Shown here: piece by piece, positions 1-11,146 of the stretch
Numbering within the stretch: position 1 is the stretch's first letter
Layout: each line of letters begins with the position of its first letter
Assembly: GCA_964019695.1 (NCBI GenBank)
Contig: OZ026525.1
Location: 72,470,260-72,534,259, forward strand
Direction: 5' to 3'
From: Loripinus fragilis
Taxonomy: Eukaryota; Mollusca; Bivalvia; Lucinida; Lucinidae
DNA: 64,000 bases
Program-made: the position numbers and the translations under genes
Notes under the pieces: generated by a model
Told to the model about the DNA's origin: nothing
The model's input: the letters and a program-made list of their open reading frames with translations, nothing else
The model's database searches: none

Positions 1-118
1 CTATTTCCATTATCAACACCAGCGTGAAAGGCATTCAGGCATGTAAATGGTATTGAGACATATGAATGGGATTCAGCCAATTTGTCCATGTAAATTATAC
101 AAACTAAACACTATTGGC
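1..118. other. Non-coding flank
   Basis: AT-rich sequence at the left window edge. No gene, splice pattern or repeat was recognised in it. Confidence 0.5.
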
Positions 119-677
119 AGTTATATATACAGTCAGACATAAGTTAGACATCACCTCAATAGTTTAAAGTGTTTGTGTCATATTGTTACAATATCAGAGA
201 CAAGATATGTCTGAAAATTTCAGATTCATATCTCTAACAGAATAAACGTTATAGATGTGTAAAGAATGGCATGTTATATAGTGATAATGCAAAAATTACA
301 AACACGCGATTAACTATCTCTTTGATCCTCTATAACTGACATGTAACCTAGTGTTCGACAGCATCAGTTTGGCAATATTTTGAAAAATAGGTCTAGATTA
401 TTTCTGCGTTTATTTGAATTCAAAGTAAGCACTTTGGGTTAAGGTGTGACACATTTTAAGGGTATACCCCCAAAATACGGGTTGATGTATACAGGACATA
501 AAAATTTAGCAAAATGACCAAATGACATTCTGATGTGTTCAGCAGACCGAGAAAAGACTATGGTAACAAAATGTTACAAACTGGTTGTTCTTCTGAAGAA
601 ATTTGTACATGAAAAACGTCTCTGAAATAATGTTTGGGTGATGCTTAACTTCTGTCTGACTGTATATATGTAGTTAA
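119..677. mobile_element. MITE-like element with imperfect TIRs
   Basis: The left arm (about 119-155) and right arm (about 636-677) are imperfect inverted repeats sharing the core ATATACAGTCAGACA followed by AAGTTA..CATCACC. The 480 bp between them have no long ORF. Such a layout is typical of a non-autonomous DNA transposon, but no clear target duplication was identified, so the superfamily is unknown. Confidence 0.55.
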
Positions 678-1209
678 CTTGAAAACTATACTCTGACCAA
701 AAAATGTAATAATCACAAAGTTAATCTCATTTTCCAGACGCATCAACCTTTTGATGTCCAGAATGAAATACATGATAAATAATATAATGTAATAACCACT
801 ATGATGATTGTATCCTTCTGCTGTAATGATAAAATAATGTAAATGGGGGGATTTAAAAAGTGATTAGGATAAAAATCACAGCATATATACAAATCTAAAA
901 TAAAACTGACACTGGCCGATATCAACTGTCTATAGAGCTTTAAGCTGAGGACAACTTGCTCAAATAAAACTCAATCATTAGATTGCATCCAGTTATGTTT
1001 CCTTTAAATCTAACTGTGCGTAAGTTTCTGTTTTCTTCACTCGAAGAAGAACAGAGCATGATTGGATATCTAAGCTGTTAGATATTACAGTACGAGGCAG
1101 AACACCTTGATCTGCTGGATTTCACCACATCAGAATCCTATACCTGCAGACCTTCTCAGGTAAAGAGCAAACTTAGGCTGCCTCCGAGTCTGGATCTGAT
1201 AACAAATCC
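678..1209. other. Non-coding, nothing recognised
   Basis: AT-rich spacer. The only ORF is a 60-codon hydrophobic minus-strand frame without recognisable motifs, and it is not called. Confidence 0.5.
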
Positions 1210-1565
1210 AAAAGGCAAATGAGTATGATCAGGAATTACCACAATCACAAACTACAGAACAACCAAGGGCGTCGCGAGGAAGAGGTAAAGCACAATAACA
1301 GCGACATGACAGTCAGAACACAACAAAAGTAAAGCATCCAGTTCTCTACCCTAGCGAGATGACTGCAAAGTTGGAAACGACACGAAGTACTGCAAAAAAA
1401 AAACAAGTACCTAAATTTACCCCCCAAACGATGGGAGCAACAACAAACAATGAATCAACAACAGCAGAACAACCGCCTTTGAACGGACAGTAGCCGAAGC
1501 CACTGGGGGCGAGGAGCTTAAATTATTTTACTGGCCATATCTTCGTCCTAGATTCTGCTGTTGTA
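1210..1565 (-). repeat. Dispersed repeat R1, copy a
   Basis: Reads on the minus strand like R1 copy b (2080-2440). Shared landmarks are the pair TCCTAGATTCTGCTGTTGT / CAGAATCTAGGGCGAAGAT at one end and GATCAGGAATTACCACAATC / GATTGTGGTATTTCCTAATC at the other. The copies differ at many sites, so this is an old dispersed family. It has no coding capacity; its class (SINE-like or MITE-like) is not determined. Confidence 0.6.
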
Positions 1566-2079
1566 AAAACATATAATTAGTTAAGCTCGTATTCAGGTTA
1601 CCTAACTTAAGCAATGTATCACCACAGGGAAACAACCAAATCAATGAACAAACTGTGATGAGACAAAGAAAAGGACTCTCAACACACACAGTCTGTCAGA
1701 GCTAATAAAAACTAGGCATGCAGAGGTTGTATGTAAAGGTTGGATATAACTTGGATGTCATGCGACAGTCTGCATGCCTGGTGTTTAATCCCATCACGGT
1801 TTATAGCTATGGTTTCCTCTTTAATTGCACGACAGTGGGTCAGGCCTCAGACTCTATGACGGCTCTGACGTAAAGCTTTAATCGGTGGGTTGGTGCCTGA
1901 TGTTTATCTGTAGCTGGACCCACCGTGGCTCAACTTGAGGTTTTCCCTAGCTCTGACTAACTGTGAGTCGTGAGCCCTTTTCTTTGTTTCATCATGGTGT
2001 AGTAATTTGATTAGAGTGTTTATCCATGATGACACATTGCAATAGTTAGAAGGCTTCCATGCAAGCTGAATATTTCTTG
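1566..2079. other. Non-coding spacer between R1 copies a and b
   Basis: No gene recognised. GGCATGCAGA near 1718 and TCTGCATGCC near 1769 can pair as a short hairpin. Confidence 0.4.
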
Positions 2080-2440
2080 TACTTCAACAACAGCAGAATC
2101 TAGGGCGAAGATTTGGTACCAGTAAAATGCATTTAAGCCCCCCCCCCCCCCCCCCCGGTGGCTTAGGCTGCTGTCTGTTCTAAGGTGGCTGTTCTATTGT
2201 TGTTGACTTGTTGTTTATTGTTACTCCCATTGTGTGAGTCTGTAATTGTTCTATGTTTTGTTGTACGTTACTTTATGTCCCTTCTAGTTTTGCAATCATC
2301 TTGGTTGCTTTGCTGAGTTTGTTTTCCTGGTGTCTCGTGATTGTTGTGTGGCTCTTCCTCGCGGTGCCATGGGTTTGTCTGCAGTTTGTGATTGTGGTAT
2401 TTCCTAATCATACTCACTTACTATTTTCAAGGTCAAAATA
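2080..2440 (+). repeat. Dispersed repeat R1, copy b
   Basis: Inverted relative to copies a and c, so with copy a it forms a large imperfect inverted repeat. It carries a run of about 20 C at 2139-2158; the other copies have only a few C/G at this position, so the run is a homopolymer expansion. The 85-codon ORF starting at 2253 is hydrophobic, contains the repeat sequence and is not considered a gene. Confidence 0.6.
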
Positions 2441-2597
2441 CTTCAAAGCTCTCTATATGGCTTGTAACGCCAACATTTTAGATATATGCGGTTCATATTT
2501 GGAACACTGATTGCATTTGGTGTGTAGATGACAATAACGGTTATGGGTTGCTGGTATGACCTTGGAGACCAAGGTCAAAGTAGAGAAGAAGGCAAAT

Positions 2598-2662
2598 ATC
2601 AGGAATCGATACAATCAAGTACCACACCTGACCCAGGATACCGTATGGGAAAGTGACAAATA
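2598..2662. repeat. Short dispersed repeat, also at 3990
   Basis: The motif GGAATCGATACAATCAAG, followed by TACCACACCTGAC and GGGAAAGTGACAAA, recurs almost unchanged at about 3990-4051. It probably marks the edge of a diverged relative of R1. Confidence 0.5.
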
Positions 2663-2706
2663 CACAAGAAAACGTACAGTCAAAAGTTGTACTGTGTGGT
2701 ATCTAA

Positions 2707-2954
2707 GAGGGTCTGGATAGGGGGGACTAGTATTCACTATTCATTAAAAATTTAGCCCATTATTCATCTCATTAAAATTTTGAGTTATTCATTAAAAAAG
2801 GACCAATTATTCATAAGAGTAAGAAAGGTGGCAAAGAAATCTGATTATTCACTATCCTCATTATTCACTATTCATTATTTTTTGGCTCATTATTCACTAT
2901 TCATTATATAAAAGGGCCATTATTCACTAATCATTATACCCCATCCAGACCCTC
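2707..2954. mobile_element. 248-bp MITE with 6-bp target duplication
   Basis: The termini are perfect inverted repeats over GAGGGTCTGGAT (left) and ATCCAGACCCTC (right), extended by G/C runs. ATCTAA occurs immediately outside both ends (2701-2706 and 2955-2960), consistent with a 6-bp target duplication. The interior consists mainly of repeats of an ATTATTCACTATTCATTA-like motif and has no ORF. Superfamily not assigned. Confidence 0.7.
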
Positions 2955-3122
2955 ATCTAATGTAGGCGTGGATATGTGTGATTGGTCCAACCATCGAATG
3001 ACCCCATTCTAATTTATTTCTAAAGTAAAGTCTACGACTACTAGTAAGGTTTGTAACTGTGCCTTTGTCTGACTTCACAAAGTACCATATGGTTCAATAT
3101 ACATTACAATCCGTCCCAAAAA

Positions 3123-3475
3123 GTAAGTCACTAGGATCAGGAAATACCACAATCGCACACTGCAGACCAACCCACGGCACCGCAAGGAAGAACCACAAAA
3201 CATTTACAGTAACAATACATCTGAAAGACAATAAAATCTTAGCAACCAGCTCTCTCTTCCACGTCCAGATTATTGCAAAACTAGAAAGTGACGAATACCC
3301 TAAACAAAGACCAACACAGAACCCCCACAAACAATTGGAGGTACATAAAACAATAGATCAACAACAACAGAACCACCGCCTTAGAACGAACAGCAGCCTA
3401 AGCTACCGGGGGCTTAAATGCATTTTACTGGCGCCAACCCTTCGCCCTAGGTTCGGTTGTTGTTAAAGCTTGTCT
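3123..3475 (-). repeat. Dispersed repeat R1, copy c
   Basis: Same orientation as copy a. Contains GGATCAGGAAATACCACAAT and, at the other end, CCCTAGGTTCGGTTGTTGTT. ORFs on both strands (135 and 78 codons) lie wholly within the repeat and match parts of the other R1 copies, so they are not genes. Confidence 0.6.
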
Positions 3476-3988
3476 AACAACCAAAAACGGGATTTCTCAC
3501 GCCAAGTGACAAAATAATCATTGTATTTCAATGTACCTTTTCCTTCTCATTAGGCAACGGATTACAGTTGAAGTATCACCCATCTAACGAGTATATTATC
3601 CTATTACAATGGTGAAAACTGAACAATAATTTACAACGGAATAAATACGCAATAGTATCAAACAGATTTCACACACAATTACAAACAAATATTATGCACA
3701 CGAACAATTAATGCATAGCTGAAAATTATTATATGATTTTCGACTTCCTATTACACAAAAGTATTCGTGCTACATTGTTACATCCTTTTACTGCTTACAA
3801 AAACAAAGCCTTTGAAGAGCAGAATTGAAGTAATTATCAGCCTGCATTTTGATAAATGAGATGTAACCAGGCTTGAACAGTCTCAATGAGCCGCAAAAGC
3901 ATACGTGTGTGTCAGCTGTTTTCAACTTTAGTAGTTTCTCTCTATTCTTGGCATATAAACTCACTTATTTAAAGTAAGTAAGGGTGCA
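3476..3988. other. Non-coding, nothing recognised
   Basis: AT-rich spacer with no long frame, RNA gene or clear repeat. Confidence 0.45.
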
Positions 3989-3989
3989 A

Positions 3990-4300
3990 AGATCAGGAAT
4001 CGATACAATCAAGTACCACACCTGACTAAGGATACCAATGGGAAAGTGACAAACTCACAGTTAGACACCAGAAACGAGAGCCAGGAGGTCAGCCCTTTCC
4101 CAGCAGGTGACCACAAAGCACATATAACAAGACGCGCACAAAGACATAGCAAACACAAGACAGAAAAAAAACCCATAAAAGATCCACAAAAGAAGTACCA
4201 CCTTGGAACGGTCAGTAAAATAGTTTATTGGAGGGCTTCAAACGGTTTAACGGCGCCAACCTCACCCTTAATTCAGATGTGGATCAAGACACATATATAT
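3990..4300 (-). repeat. Diverged R1-related repeat, copy d
   Basis: Begins with the same GGAATCGATACAATCAAG block as 2598-2662. It ends with a sequence similar in order to copy c (ACCACCTTGGAACGGTCAG, then CGGCGCCAACC). Much more diverged than copies a to c. Confidence 0.4.
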
Positions 4301-5046
4301 TTGGTTTGCATGAAAGACCCCTAACTTATCAATGCATCATCTCCTAAAACATATAAATCAAGGTATAACAAGGAGATAAAGCAAAGGACCCCCTGAAAAT
4401 CACACGTTATATGTCTTTCTATAGGGAATAAGCAATTGGACCCACCCTGGAAAAAAATGGATGTACCATGTTGTTGTATCAGGGATCCAGCCTGAGAAGG
4501 CCCAACTCCCAAAGCCTGGGAGAGGCCCGCCACAGCTAGCATTCTGACACCCCGAGACCATTGTATGGTCAAAAAACTCCCAAAAAACTAGTGGGGTTTA
4601 ATGTGCGTTTCCGAACTGTACACTGGACACGACGAGGTCATGCCAGCGTAACGGTTGGAGTCTGTTTTTACCTTGTGGAAAGAAGCCGGAGTGCCCGCAG
4701 AAAAGAACCACGGCGAGCTTGCTTGGAACAGACAAACCGAAACAAGCCGCTTGAAGCTGGAGGAGTACACTGCATCATCAGCTCGACTAAATTTACACGG
4801 GAGCCTCAGTGTGGTCACCTGCTGGAAAAGGGCTGACTTCTTTCTCAGTACTTTGGTAGCAAACTACCCCAGACCCGCATGGGAAGGTATGTGTCACCTT
4901 ACAAAAACGGGAATTTCGTCCGGCAATGCTTTATCCATGATTAACAATACACAGGCCACTGGTTAACATGGGGCACTTAGGTCACACTGAGTAGCACACG
5001 ACCATATGATATCGTGTTTCGCTATTTAGAGGAACCGCTGCATTGC
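4301..5046. other. Flank left of the 34.8 kb insertion; possible displaced INTS2 upstream region
   Basis: No gene recognised. Three mutually overlapping ORFs of 76-103 codons between 4561 and 4966 lie on both strands and show no family signature. If element A is removed and one target duplication kept, sequence ending at 5056 joins directly to the short INTS2 leader at 39843. This stretch is therefore the inferred ancestral upstream region of INTS2. No TATA box or initiator could be assigned. Confidence 0.4.
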
Positions 5047-5047
5047 G

Positions 5048-5056
5048 TTTTTGAAG
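5048..5056. repeat. Left target-site duplication of element A
   Basis: TTTTTGAAG directly precedes the left terminus of A and recurs at 39834-39842 directly after its right terminus. One further matching G on the outer side makes the match 10 bp (GTTTTTGAAG). Confidence 0.75.
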
Positions 5057-5067
5057 GGGTATGACTA

Positions 5068-5560
5068 ATCGGAGTAATCAAGTTGATTTCGCGAAATCAA
5101 CTTTTTATTTCGAAATCAGCCTATAAAACCAGTTTTTGGGGGCAAGTGCATAATTTCTTTCTATCTTATGATTCAATATGTGTTTTTACAATAGTATGCG
5201 AAAATTCATGCAAAAATATTAATTTTTAGGGTTGATTTTGTCTATTATTTCGCTTGGAGTACAGATGTGTAACTCCGTATTATCGTGGTATCTAACTTCT
5301 TTGCCGAAATCAGGCTATAAAACCCAATTTTTTGTTTAAAAAATGATACTGTCCTTTGCCATATGATTAAATTATGTGTTTTTGCAGGTGTATGCGACCA
5401 ATTGTCGTATCTGCGAAATGGTTTTCGACGAATTGTCGTGCACCCTATTGACAGATATATATAATTTCTATTCCCTCGAAATCAACCCATTTGTGAAGAA
5501 ATTAGCCTATAAAACCAAAACAATTGTGTAAATTAATATTTTAATTTTTACATTTGATTA
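5068..5560. repeat. Left inverted arm of element A with subterminal repeats
   Basis: Reverse complement of the 7800-8395 region in array unit 1, for example GGGGGCAAGTGCATAATTTC here versus GAAATTATGCACTTGCCCCC there. It starts with a perfect 24-bp palindrome (5080-5103) centred on TTTCGCGAAA, which is repeated in every right arm. CTATAAAACC-containing blocks recur near 5120, 5315 and 5505, giving a subterminal period of about 190 bp. Confidence 0.75.
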
Positions 5561-5929
5561 AATGTGCCATGCAATTTCGGCTCTGCGGATGGGGAGATAA
5601 ACATATACTGTAGATTAGGTTCTACCTTAGCTTGGCATGTGTTTACACTTATCTCAATTATGATGGCGCGTGCCCTACAATATACAGCCAGCGAGACACG
5701 CGCCGTTTATAATTTGCTAATTTAAAAAGGGGTTACAAGGTGTTAAACTGTGCCTTTAAGCGTGTGCACCTCTGGTGTGTATGTATTTTAAAAAAATCCT
5801 GAAGTAAAAAATGTGAGTATAGATTTTTTTTATTATTTGCTTTTTTTTAATCATTTATGTTAAGCCGCATTAAAATTGGGAAAGTTGCCATACCGTGAAA
5901 GACTACTGTTCTGTCAAATCAGTGTGCCA
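5561..5929. other. Unique left part of element A interior
   Basis: Present once, to the left of the tandem array. Non-coding. Near its end the sequence CCATACCGTGAA..GACTACTGTTCTGTCAAATCAGTGTG begins a 39-bp direct repeat that continues into the first D segment. Confidence 0.5.
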
Positions 5930-6874
5930 TACCGTGAATGATTACTGTTCTGTCAAATCAGTGTGACTACTGTTCTGTCTAATCAATGCGCTTTGCCAGG
6001 CCAATTTAAAGCTGATTTTGAATAACTTATTTAGCGACCTGCGAAGACTCTCGTCATACTTTGTAGATACTAAAGGCTGACATGAGTCTTCGCAGACAAG
6101 AAAATACATTTTTGAAAATCATAACCTGAAACTCAAAATGGACTAACCGAAGTTTATTGTTTTAACCCAGAAGGATAACCTTTGCAAACAGTTTGATTCC
6201 AGATCAGCTCGACCAAATGGCGGGCGTGGTATGGATCCAAAATGTTTGAAACAGCTTCGTACCTGTATTCATTAATTCCGAATTAAAATTGAATTGAATT
6301 TCTCATGTTCAGGATTTTTCGAAGACTGATCTGAGTCTCAGAAGTTTGGGGGATTGGGTAATATCGTTATACGTAGATAAATAAGCAAACTCTATTAAAA
6401 TCTCCCTTATTCAGCATTCATAGACTGACTTTCTCAGGAAAGTCAGCCTCAAAGTCCTGAATTCAGGAATATTCCTGAAAACATACGCAAATGCAGATGC
6501 GCAGACTGATCTGAGTCCCAGTGGTTAGGGGGATGGGGTAATATCGTTATACGTAGATAAAAAGCAAACTCTTTTAAAATCCGGAAAGTCAGATTCAAAG
6601 TCCTGAATTCAGGAATACTCCTGAAAACTTACACAAATGTAGATGCTAATTGTGTCATTATCTAGTAACCTTTCCCAGATCAGGTCAGACCAAATGGCGG
6701 GCGTGATATGGGTCTTCACGGTTCTTTGAATATATTTCATTTAATCCTGTAATTTATATTAATATAATAATCAACCAGGACAGACCCAGTTCAGAAATCG
6801 CATAACACGGCGTCCGATATGGGTCTTCACGGTTCTTTTAGTATTTTTCATTTATTCCTGTAATTTGAAATTTC

Positions 6875-6910
<36 letters not shown>

Positions 6911-8670
6911 TAATAATAATAATAATAATAACAAATCAACCAGGACAGAGGTTGGGTATTCTGTGTTCATTTAAACCGTTTACCGACAACGGTGGCAATT
7001 CACACCTATTAACAATTAAAGAAGATAATAGTCATCACACCTGGTGACCATGTCGGTAGTAATCATATTGCCTAATCAAGGATCAATGGATTATCGGTTG
7101 CCTTTAATGCCTTACCACCGCGAACAATTCAATGCATCTATCCATCCATCCGTCCGTCCGTCCATCCGCCCGTCATTTCATTCATTCATTCATTAACGTC
7201 ATGATAAAATTAAAAATTTTATACTCAGTTTCAAGGAGCACGAAAAAAAAAAACCGTTTGATCATGGAAAATGTAGCAAATGGGTCCTTTGCCGAAATCC
7301 ATTATTCTACAGAAATGTTGTAAAAAAATAAAGTATTTCGATTTCATTACGGAGAATGGCATTTTACCGATGCTCGCAACTTTTTTTTTATAGGCCTACT
7401 CTGATTTCGTCGTAGCGTCGACTTCGCGGTTTACTGACTCATAAGGAAATTCTTGTTGATAGTGTCACCCTTCAATTCTAATATTTTATAATAAAATTTT
7501 GAGCACACCAATATAGACTTCATTAAAATGAATTGTGTTTTTGTCGCTAAAATTGGTTTCGATAGGCTAATTTCTTCAGAGAAACGTGATGATTTGGCGG
7601 CAATGGATTTTAGCCTAAACGTCTCTCCATCATCGAAAATTGGTCTAAAAGAATTCCAATTTCCATGAAATTGGGAAACATAGGTATTTAGATATACGGT
7701 AAAGTAATAATGAGCCCCTCACAAAAAAAAATGTTTTGTTAAGTCCATCTTCTTAAAAGAAATTGATTTCGCAGTAGGTATATTACAAGGTAATATCCGT
7801 ATCTGAAGAGAAATTTACGTAGGACAAAATCAACCCCAAACTTAATATTATATTATTGATAATTGTTAAAATACTAAATACATACACATCAATTCATATG
7901 GTAAAGCAAAGTATCAGTTTACAACATAAACTCGGTTTTAATAGCCTGATTTCGGCGAAGACATTTGATACCGTGATACCGTGCTATTACGGAGTTCTAT
8001 TGGTAACAGAAGGGATATATTGGATAAAATCAAGCTTTAACTTTAATATTTTTGCGTGAATTTTTGCATGCTACTGTAAAAACATAAGTTTAATCATATG
8101 GTAAAGAAAACAATCATTTTCTTTCTTTAAAATGGGTATCATAGGCTGATTTCGGCAAATAAATTTGATACCACGATAATACGGAGTTATATAGATCTGT
8201 GCCCCAAGTGAAACAATATACAAAATCAACCCTAAAATTTAATATTTTTGCCTGAATTTTCGCATACTATTGCAAAAACACATATTGAATCATATGATAG
8301 AAAGAAATTATGCACTTGCCCCCAAAAACCGGTTTTATAGGCTGATTTCGAAATAAAAAGTTGATTTCGCGAAATCAACTTGATTACTCCGATTAGGTCG
8401 GGTCTGAAAGCCCCTGCCGAGCCGAGCTTGCCGACCCACATAGTTTATTTTTCAATATCATCATCTGTGGAGATTTTTCAAAAATGAATATTATCTAAAA
8501 TCATCACATAGACTAAAAGCCATAAGTGGAACATTAATAATAATAGTTAACAGTTATAGTTTGATTTTAATTGCCATTTCATTAAGGTCAATTAAAAAGT
8601 CTATAAAATGGCCTTTAGGAAAATGACGAATTTCGTGAATTTAACGCATTTTTAAGTAAGATTCCCTTGA
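5930..8670 (+). repeat. Segment D, copy 1
   Basis: Non-coding. In order it holds: short direct repeats with CTGTTCTGTCAAATCAGTGTG-like sequence; a 12-bp hairpin CTGCGAAGACTC/GAGTCTTCGCAG (6039-6095); a 180-bp imperfect tandem duplication (about 6321-6650) starting AGACTGATCTGAGTC; two blocks with GATATGGGTCTTCACGG; an interrupted (AAT)n run (about 6874-6931); CCAT/CCGT/ATTC tetranucleotide runs (7138-7193); the right arm of A (about 7550-8395); and the left 275 bp of B (8396-8670). In copy 1 the single TGA interruption of the (AAT)n run sits two repeats later than in the other copies. Confidence 0.85.
8396..8670 (+). mobile_element. Left half of foldback element B (unit 1)
   Basis: Matches positions 39218-39492 of the complete B copy and begins GGTCGGGTCTGAAAGCCCC. 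It follows CTCCGATTA, which is part of A's right terminus. It stops at ATTCCCTTGA, where LINE L begins; the complete copy continues there with ACTTTTTCTTC. Confidence 0.85.
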
Positions 8671-8671
8671 G

Positions 8672-11146
8672 CCGTACTGGGATACCAGCTTAAAAGATTT
8701 ACATGCATCAATGAGGGAAAATCGACGCAAATGGATTAAGGATGGGCGCCCAAGGGGAAATATGCATCAATCTTATAGATTATATAAAACAGCAAAGTGC
8801 TTATTTCGCGCACATCATCGTAGGTGTGCCGAAAAATTTCAAATTGAATTAAACATCGAAATAGATCAGGCTGCTGAACTGGACAGTGCCCTTTTCTGGA
8901 AGAAGGTTAACAGCAGAAGGAATAATTTTTGTACTAATGCAGGCTCTGAGATCAAATTTGGTGATAACGTATGTCGTGACACTGAAAGCATCGTTTCTGG
9001 TTGGGGGGTATACTTCAGGGATTTATATTCAGACACGGAGCACCCCCACTACGATCAGCGTTTTAAACAGGAGGTAGAGACGAAAGTTCAAAATATCAAG
9101 TCAGAAATTGCGTCTGATAGGAATGGTATCCCTACATACATATCAACAGATGATGTTAGGAAAGCAGTCAAAACATTAAAGAAAAAGAAGGCCTGTGGTC
9201 AGGACTGTGTATATAATGAACATTTGATACATGGTGGTGATACTCTATACGAACACCTTGCCAAGTTTTACACGGATATGTTTAATTATGGTTTTATTCC
9301 TTTGTGTCTCAAGCAAGGCATTATTATAACTTTACATAAAGGTGGTAGAAAATCGAAAACGGACCCCAATAACTACAGAGCTATTACACTCTCATCAGCT
9401 ATTTTGAAGCTATTTGAAAGGCTTTTACTGGTAAGGGTGGAGGCTAGTATCTCAAAGCCTCTTAATGGTCTCCAAGGAGGCTTCAGACCAAATATAGGCT
9501 GCAACATGACATCCACAATGGTAAGGGAATGTATTTATTATGCAAAGGAAAACAATAGTAAACTCTTCGCTTGCTTCCTCGATATACAAAAAGCTTTTGA
9601 CAAAATGTGGCATAATGGATTATTTACAAAACTCTATGATATGGGGATAAGGTCAAAGTTACTTGGAATCATTATTGAATTGCATACTAATATGAAAAGT
9701 CGTGTATTGTTCAAGGGGCATAAATCTGATTGGTTTGATATTCTTCAAGGCTCACGTCAGGGGGGAGTATTATCACCCTTTATGTTTTTATGTTATAAAA
9801 ATGACTTGCTTGAACAATTGACTAAATGTTATGCTGGATTTAAACTACTTGGTATGAATGTATGCTGTCCCACTGTGGCTGATGATATGGTTGTCTTAGC
9901 ATTAACTGTTTGTGGTCTTGCTCTTCTCTTGTGTATATGTTATGCATACTCGTGCAAGTGGCGATACGAATACTCGGCTCCCAAATGTTCAGTAATTGTA
10001 TATAATGAAACAAAACGCCAGTTTTTAAATTCGAATAGGGTATGGTATATGGGTAATGATACTATAATGGAAAATGAGAACTATAAGCACTTGGGTGTAA
10101 ACACTAACAAATATTTAAGCCACACGATTAACATTAAAGATGCAACAGATAGATTAAAGGGCACATTTCTAAGTCTCGTACACAGCGGAGTTCTTCACCA
10201 AGACAATTTGCATCCACTTACGTGCATTAAAATATATAAATCCGTTGTCTTGCCTAAGGCTCTATATGGGTGTGAAAACTGGTTTGATTTAACGGAAAGT
10301 GAAATACTGTCATTAGAACGTGCCCATAGATTCTGTGTCAAACATATGCAGTCACTAAGCAAGCGTACTCGGACAGATGCCGCTTTAAGTTTGTTGGGTG
10401 TATTTCCAATAGAACTTGAAATAGATTCTAGGAAGTTAACACTTTTTGGTCAAATGTGTAGACTAAATTCCAATTCATGGGTTAAAAATGTATTTCTTAA
10501 CAGATTGACGTCATTTACTACACATTCTAATGGTAGACAAACTGGTTTTATAGCAGACATTTTTAGGTTATTAGGAAAATATCAATTTAGACATGTTTTA
10601 GAGGCATATCTCGAAAGCAGCATATTTCCGAGTAAGTTTGCTTGGAAACGCATATTAAAGAGTACATTGCATGAATCTGCAATTTCGTCCTGGCATAATA
10701 GAATACAAACGCAAGATTTCAGTCGCTTTACTGCATTACATTATGACTATAGTCCACATTGGATTTGGTATTTTTCAAAGGAACATAGAAAGCTTCTCCC
10801 ACACTGTACTTCTGTCATACAAATGATCTCAAGCTTGGCAGAAGTAAATTCTGGTAACAAATTTTGCATCTTCTGTGAAGTGTTCTATGAAAATATTGTT
10901 GATCACTGCCTCCATAATTGTCCTTATCTTGATAATGAAAGATCTGAAATGTGGCAGGAAATTCTTAGTCTTAGCCTCCCTGCATACGATTATTTATATA
11001 TGCAAAACATATCTTTTGTGTCGAATGTACTGCTTGGAATGAAAAATAGAGACTTAGAACAAATTTTGGGAGCAAGCCAGGAAGCATTTAAGATATGCTG
11101 CATTCGAAATATCCACAATATGTGGCGTAAATATAAAATGCTTTAA
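8672..11146 (+). CDS. Reverse transcriptase ORF of LINE L, copy 1 (intact, 5'-truncated)
   Basis: The first ATG is at 8711 (811 codons). The frame is open back to the truncation point at 8672, where upstream codons read PYWDTSLKDLHAS, a typical linker between endonuclease and RT domains; the ATG is thus probably not an original start. RT signatures from the ATG: YRAITLSS about 222, QGGFRPNIGC about 255, AFDK about 295, QGSRQGGVLSPFMF about 345, and VADD near 390. The catalytic Asp pair is kept, but the usual Y/F before ADD is V. A thumb-like region with LYGCENW follows, and a C-x2-C-x9-H-x4-C zinc-knuckle-like motif lies near 719-737. It would copy element RNA at a nicked target, but without its endonuclease this copy cannot be autonomous. 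LINE clade not assigned. Confidence 0.9.
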   Translation, partial: PYWDTSLKDLHASMRENRRKWIKDGRPRGNMHQSYRLYKTAKCLFRAHHRRCAEKFQIELNIEIDQAAELDSALFWKKVNSRRNNFCTNAGSEIKFGDNVCRDTESIVSGWGVYFRDLYSDTEHPHYDQRFKQEVETKVQNIKSEIASDRNGIPTYISTDDVRKAVKTLKKKKACGQDCVYNEHLIHGGDTLYEHLAKFYTDMFNYGFIPLCLKQGIIITLHKGGRKSKTDPNNYRAITLSSAILKLFERLLLVRVEASISKPLNGLQGGFRPNIGCNMTSTMVRECIYYAKENNSKLFACFLDIQKAFDKMWHNGLFTKLYDMGIRSKLLGIIIELHTNMKSRVLFKGHKSDWFDILQGSRQGGVLSPFMFLCYKNDLLEQLTKCYAGFKLLGMNVCCPTVADDMVVLALTVCGLALLLCICYAYSCKWRYEYSAPKCSVIVYNETKRQFLNSNRVWYMGNDTIMENENYKHLGVNTNKYLSHTINIKDATDRLKGTFLSLVHSGVLHQDNLHPLTCIKIYKSVVLPKALYGCENWFDLTESEILSLERAHRFCVKHMQSLSKRTRTDAALSLLGVFPIELEIDSRKLTLFGQMCRLNSNSWVKNVFLNRLTSFTTHSNGRQTGFIADIFRLLGKYQFRHVLEAYLESSIFPSKFAWKRILKSTLHESAISSWHNRIQTQDFSRFTALHYDYSPHWIWYFSKEHRKLLPHCTSVIQMISSLAEVNSGNKFCIFCEVFYENIVDHCLHNCPYLDNERSEMWQEILSLSLPAYDYLYMQNISFVSNVLLGMKNRDLEQILGASQEAFKICCIRNIHNMWRKYKML

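Noticed and set aside
4561..4966. Three overlapping ORFs of 76-103 codons left of the insertion
   Set aside because: They overlap on both strands, and none has a recognised domain, splice context or repeat relationship.
6865..7047. Poly-isoleucine ORF, repeated in units 2-5
   Set aside because: It is a translation of the (AAT)n microsatellite, not a protein gene.
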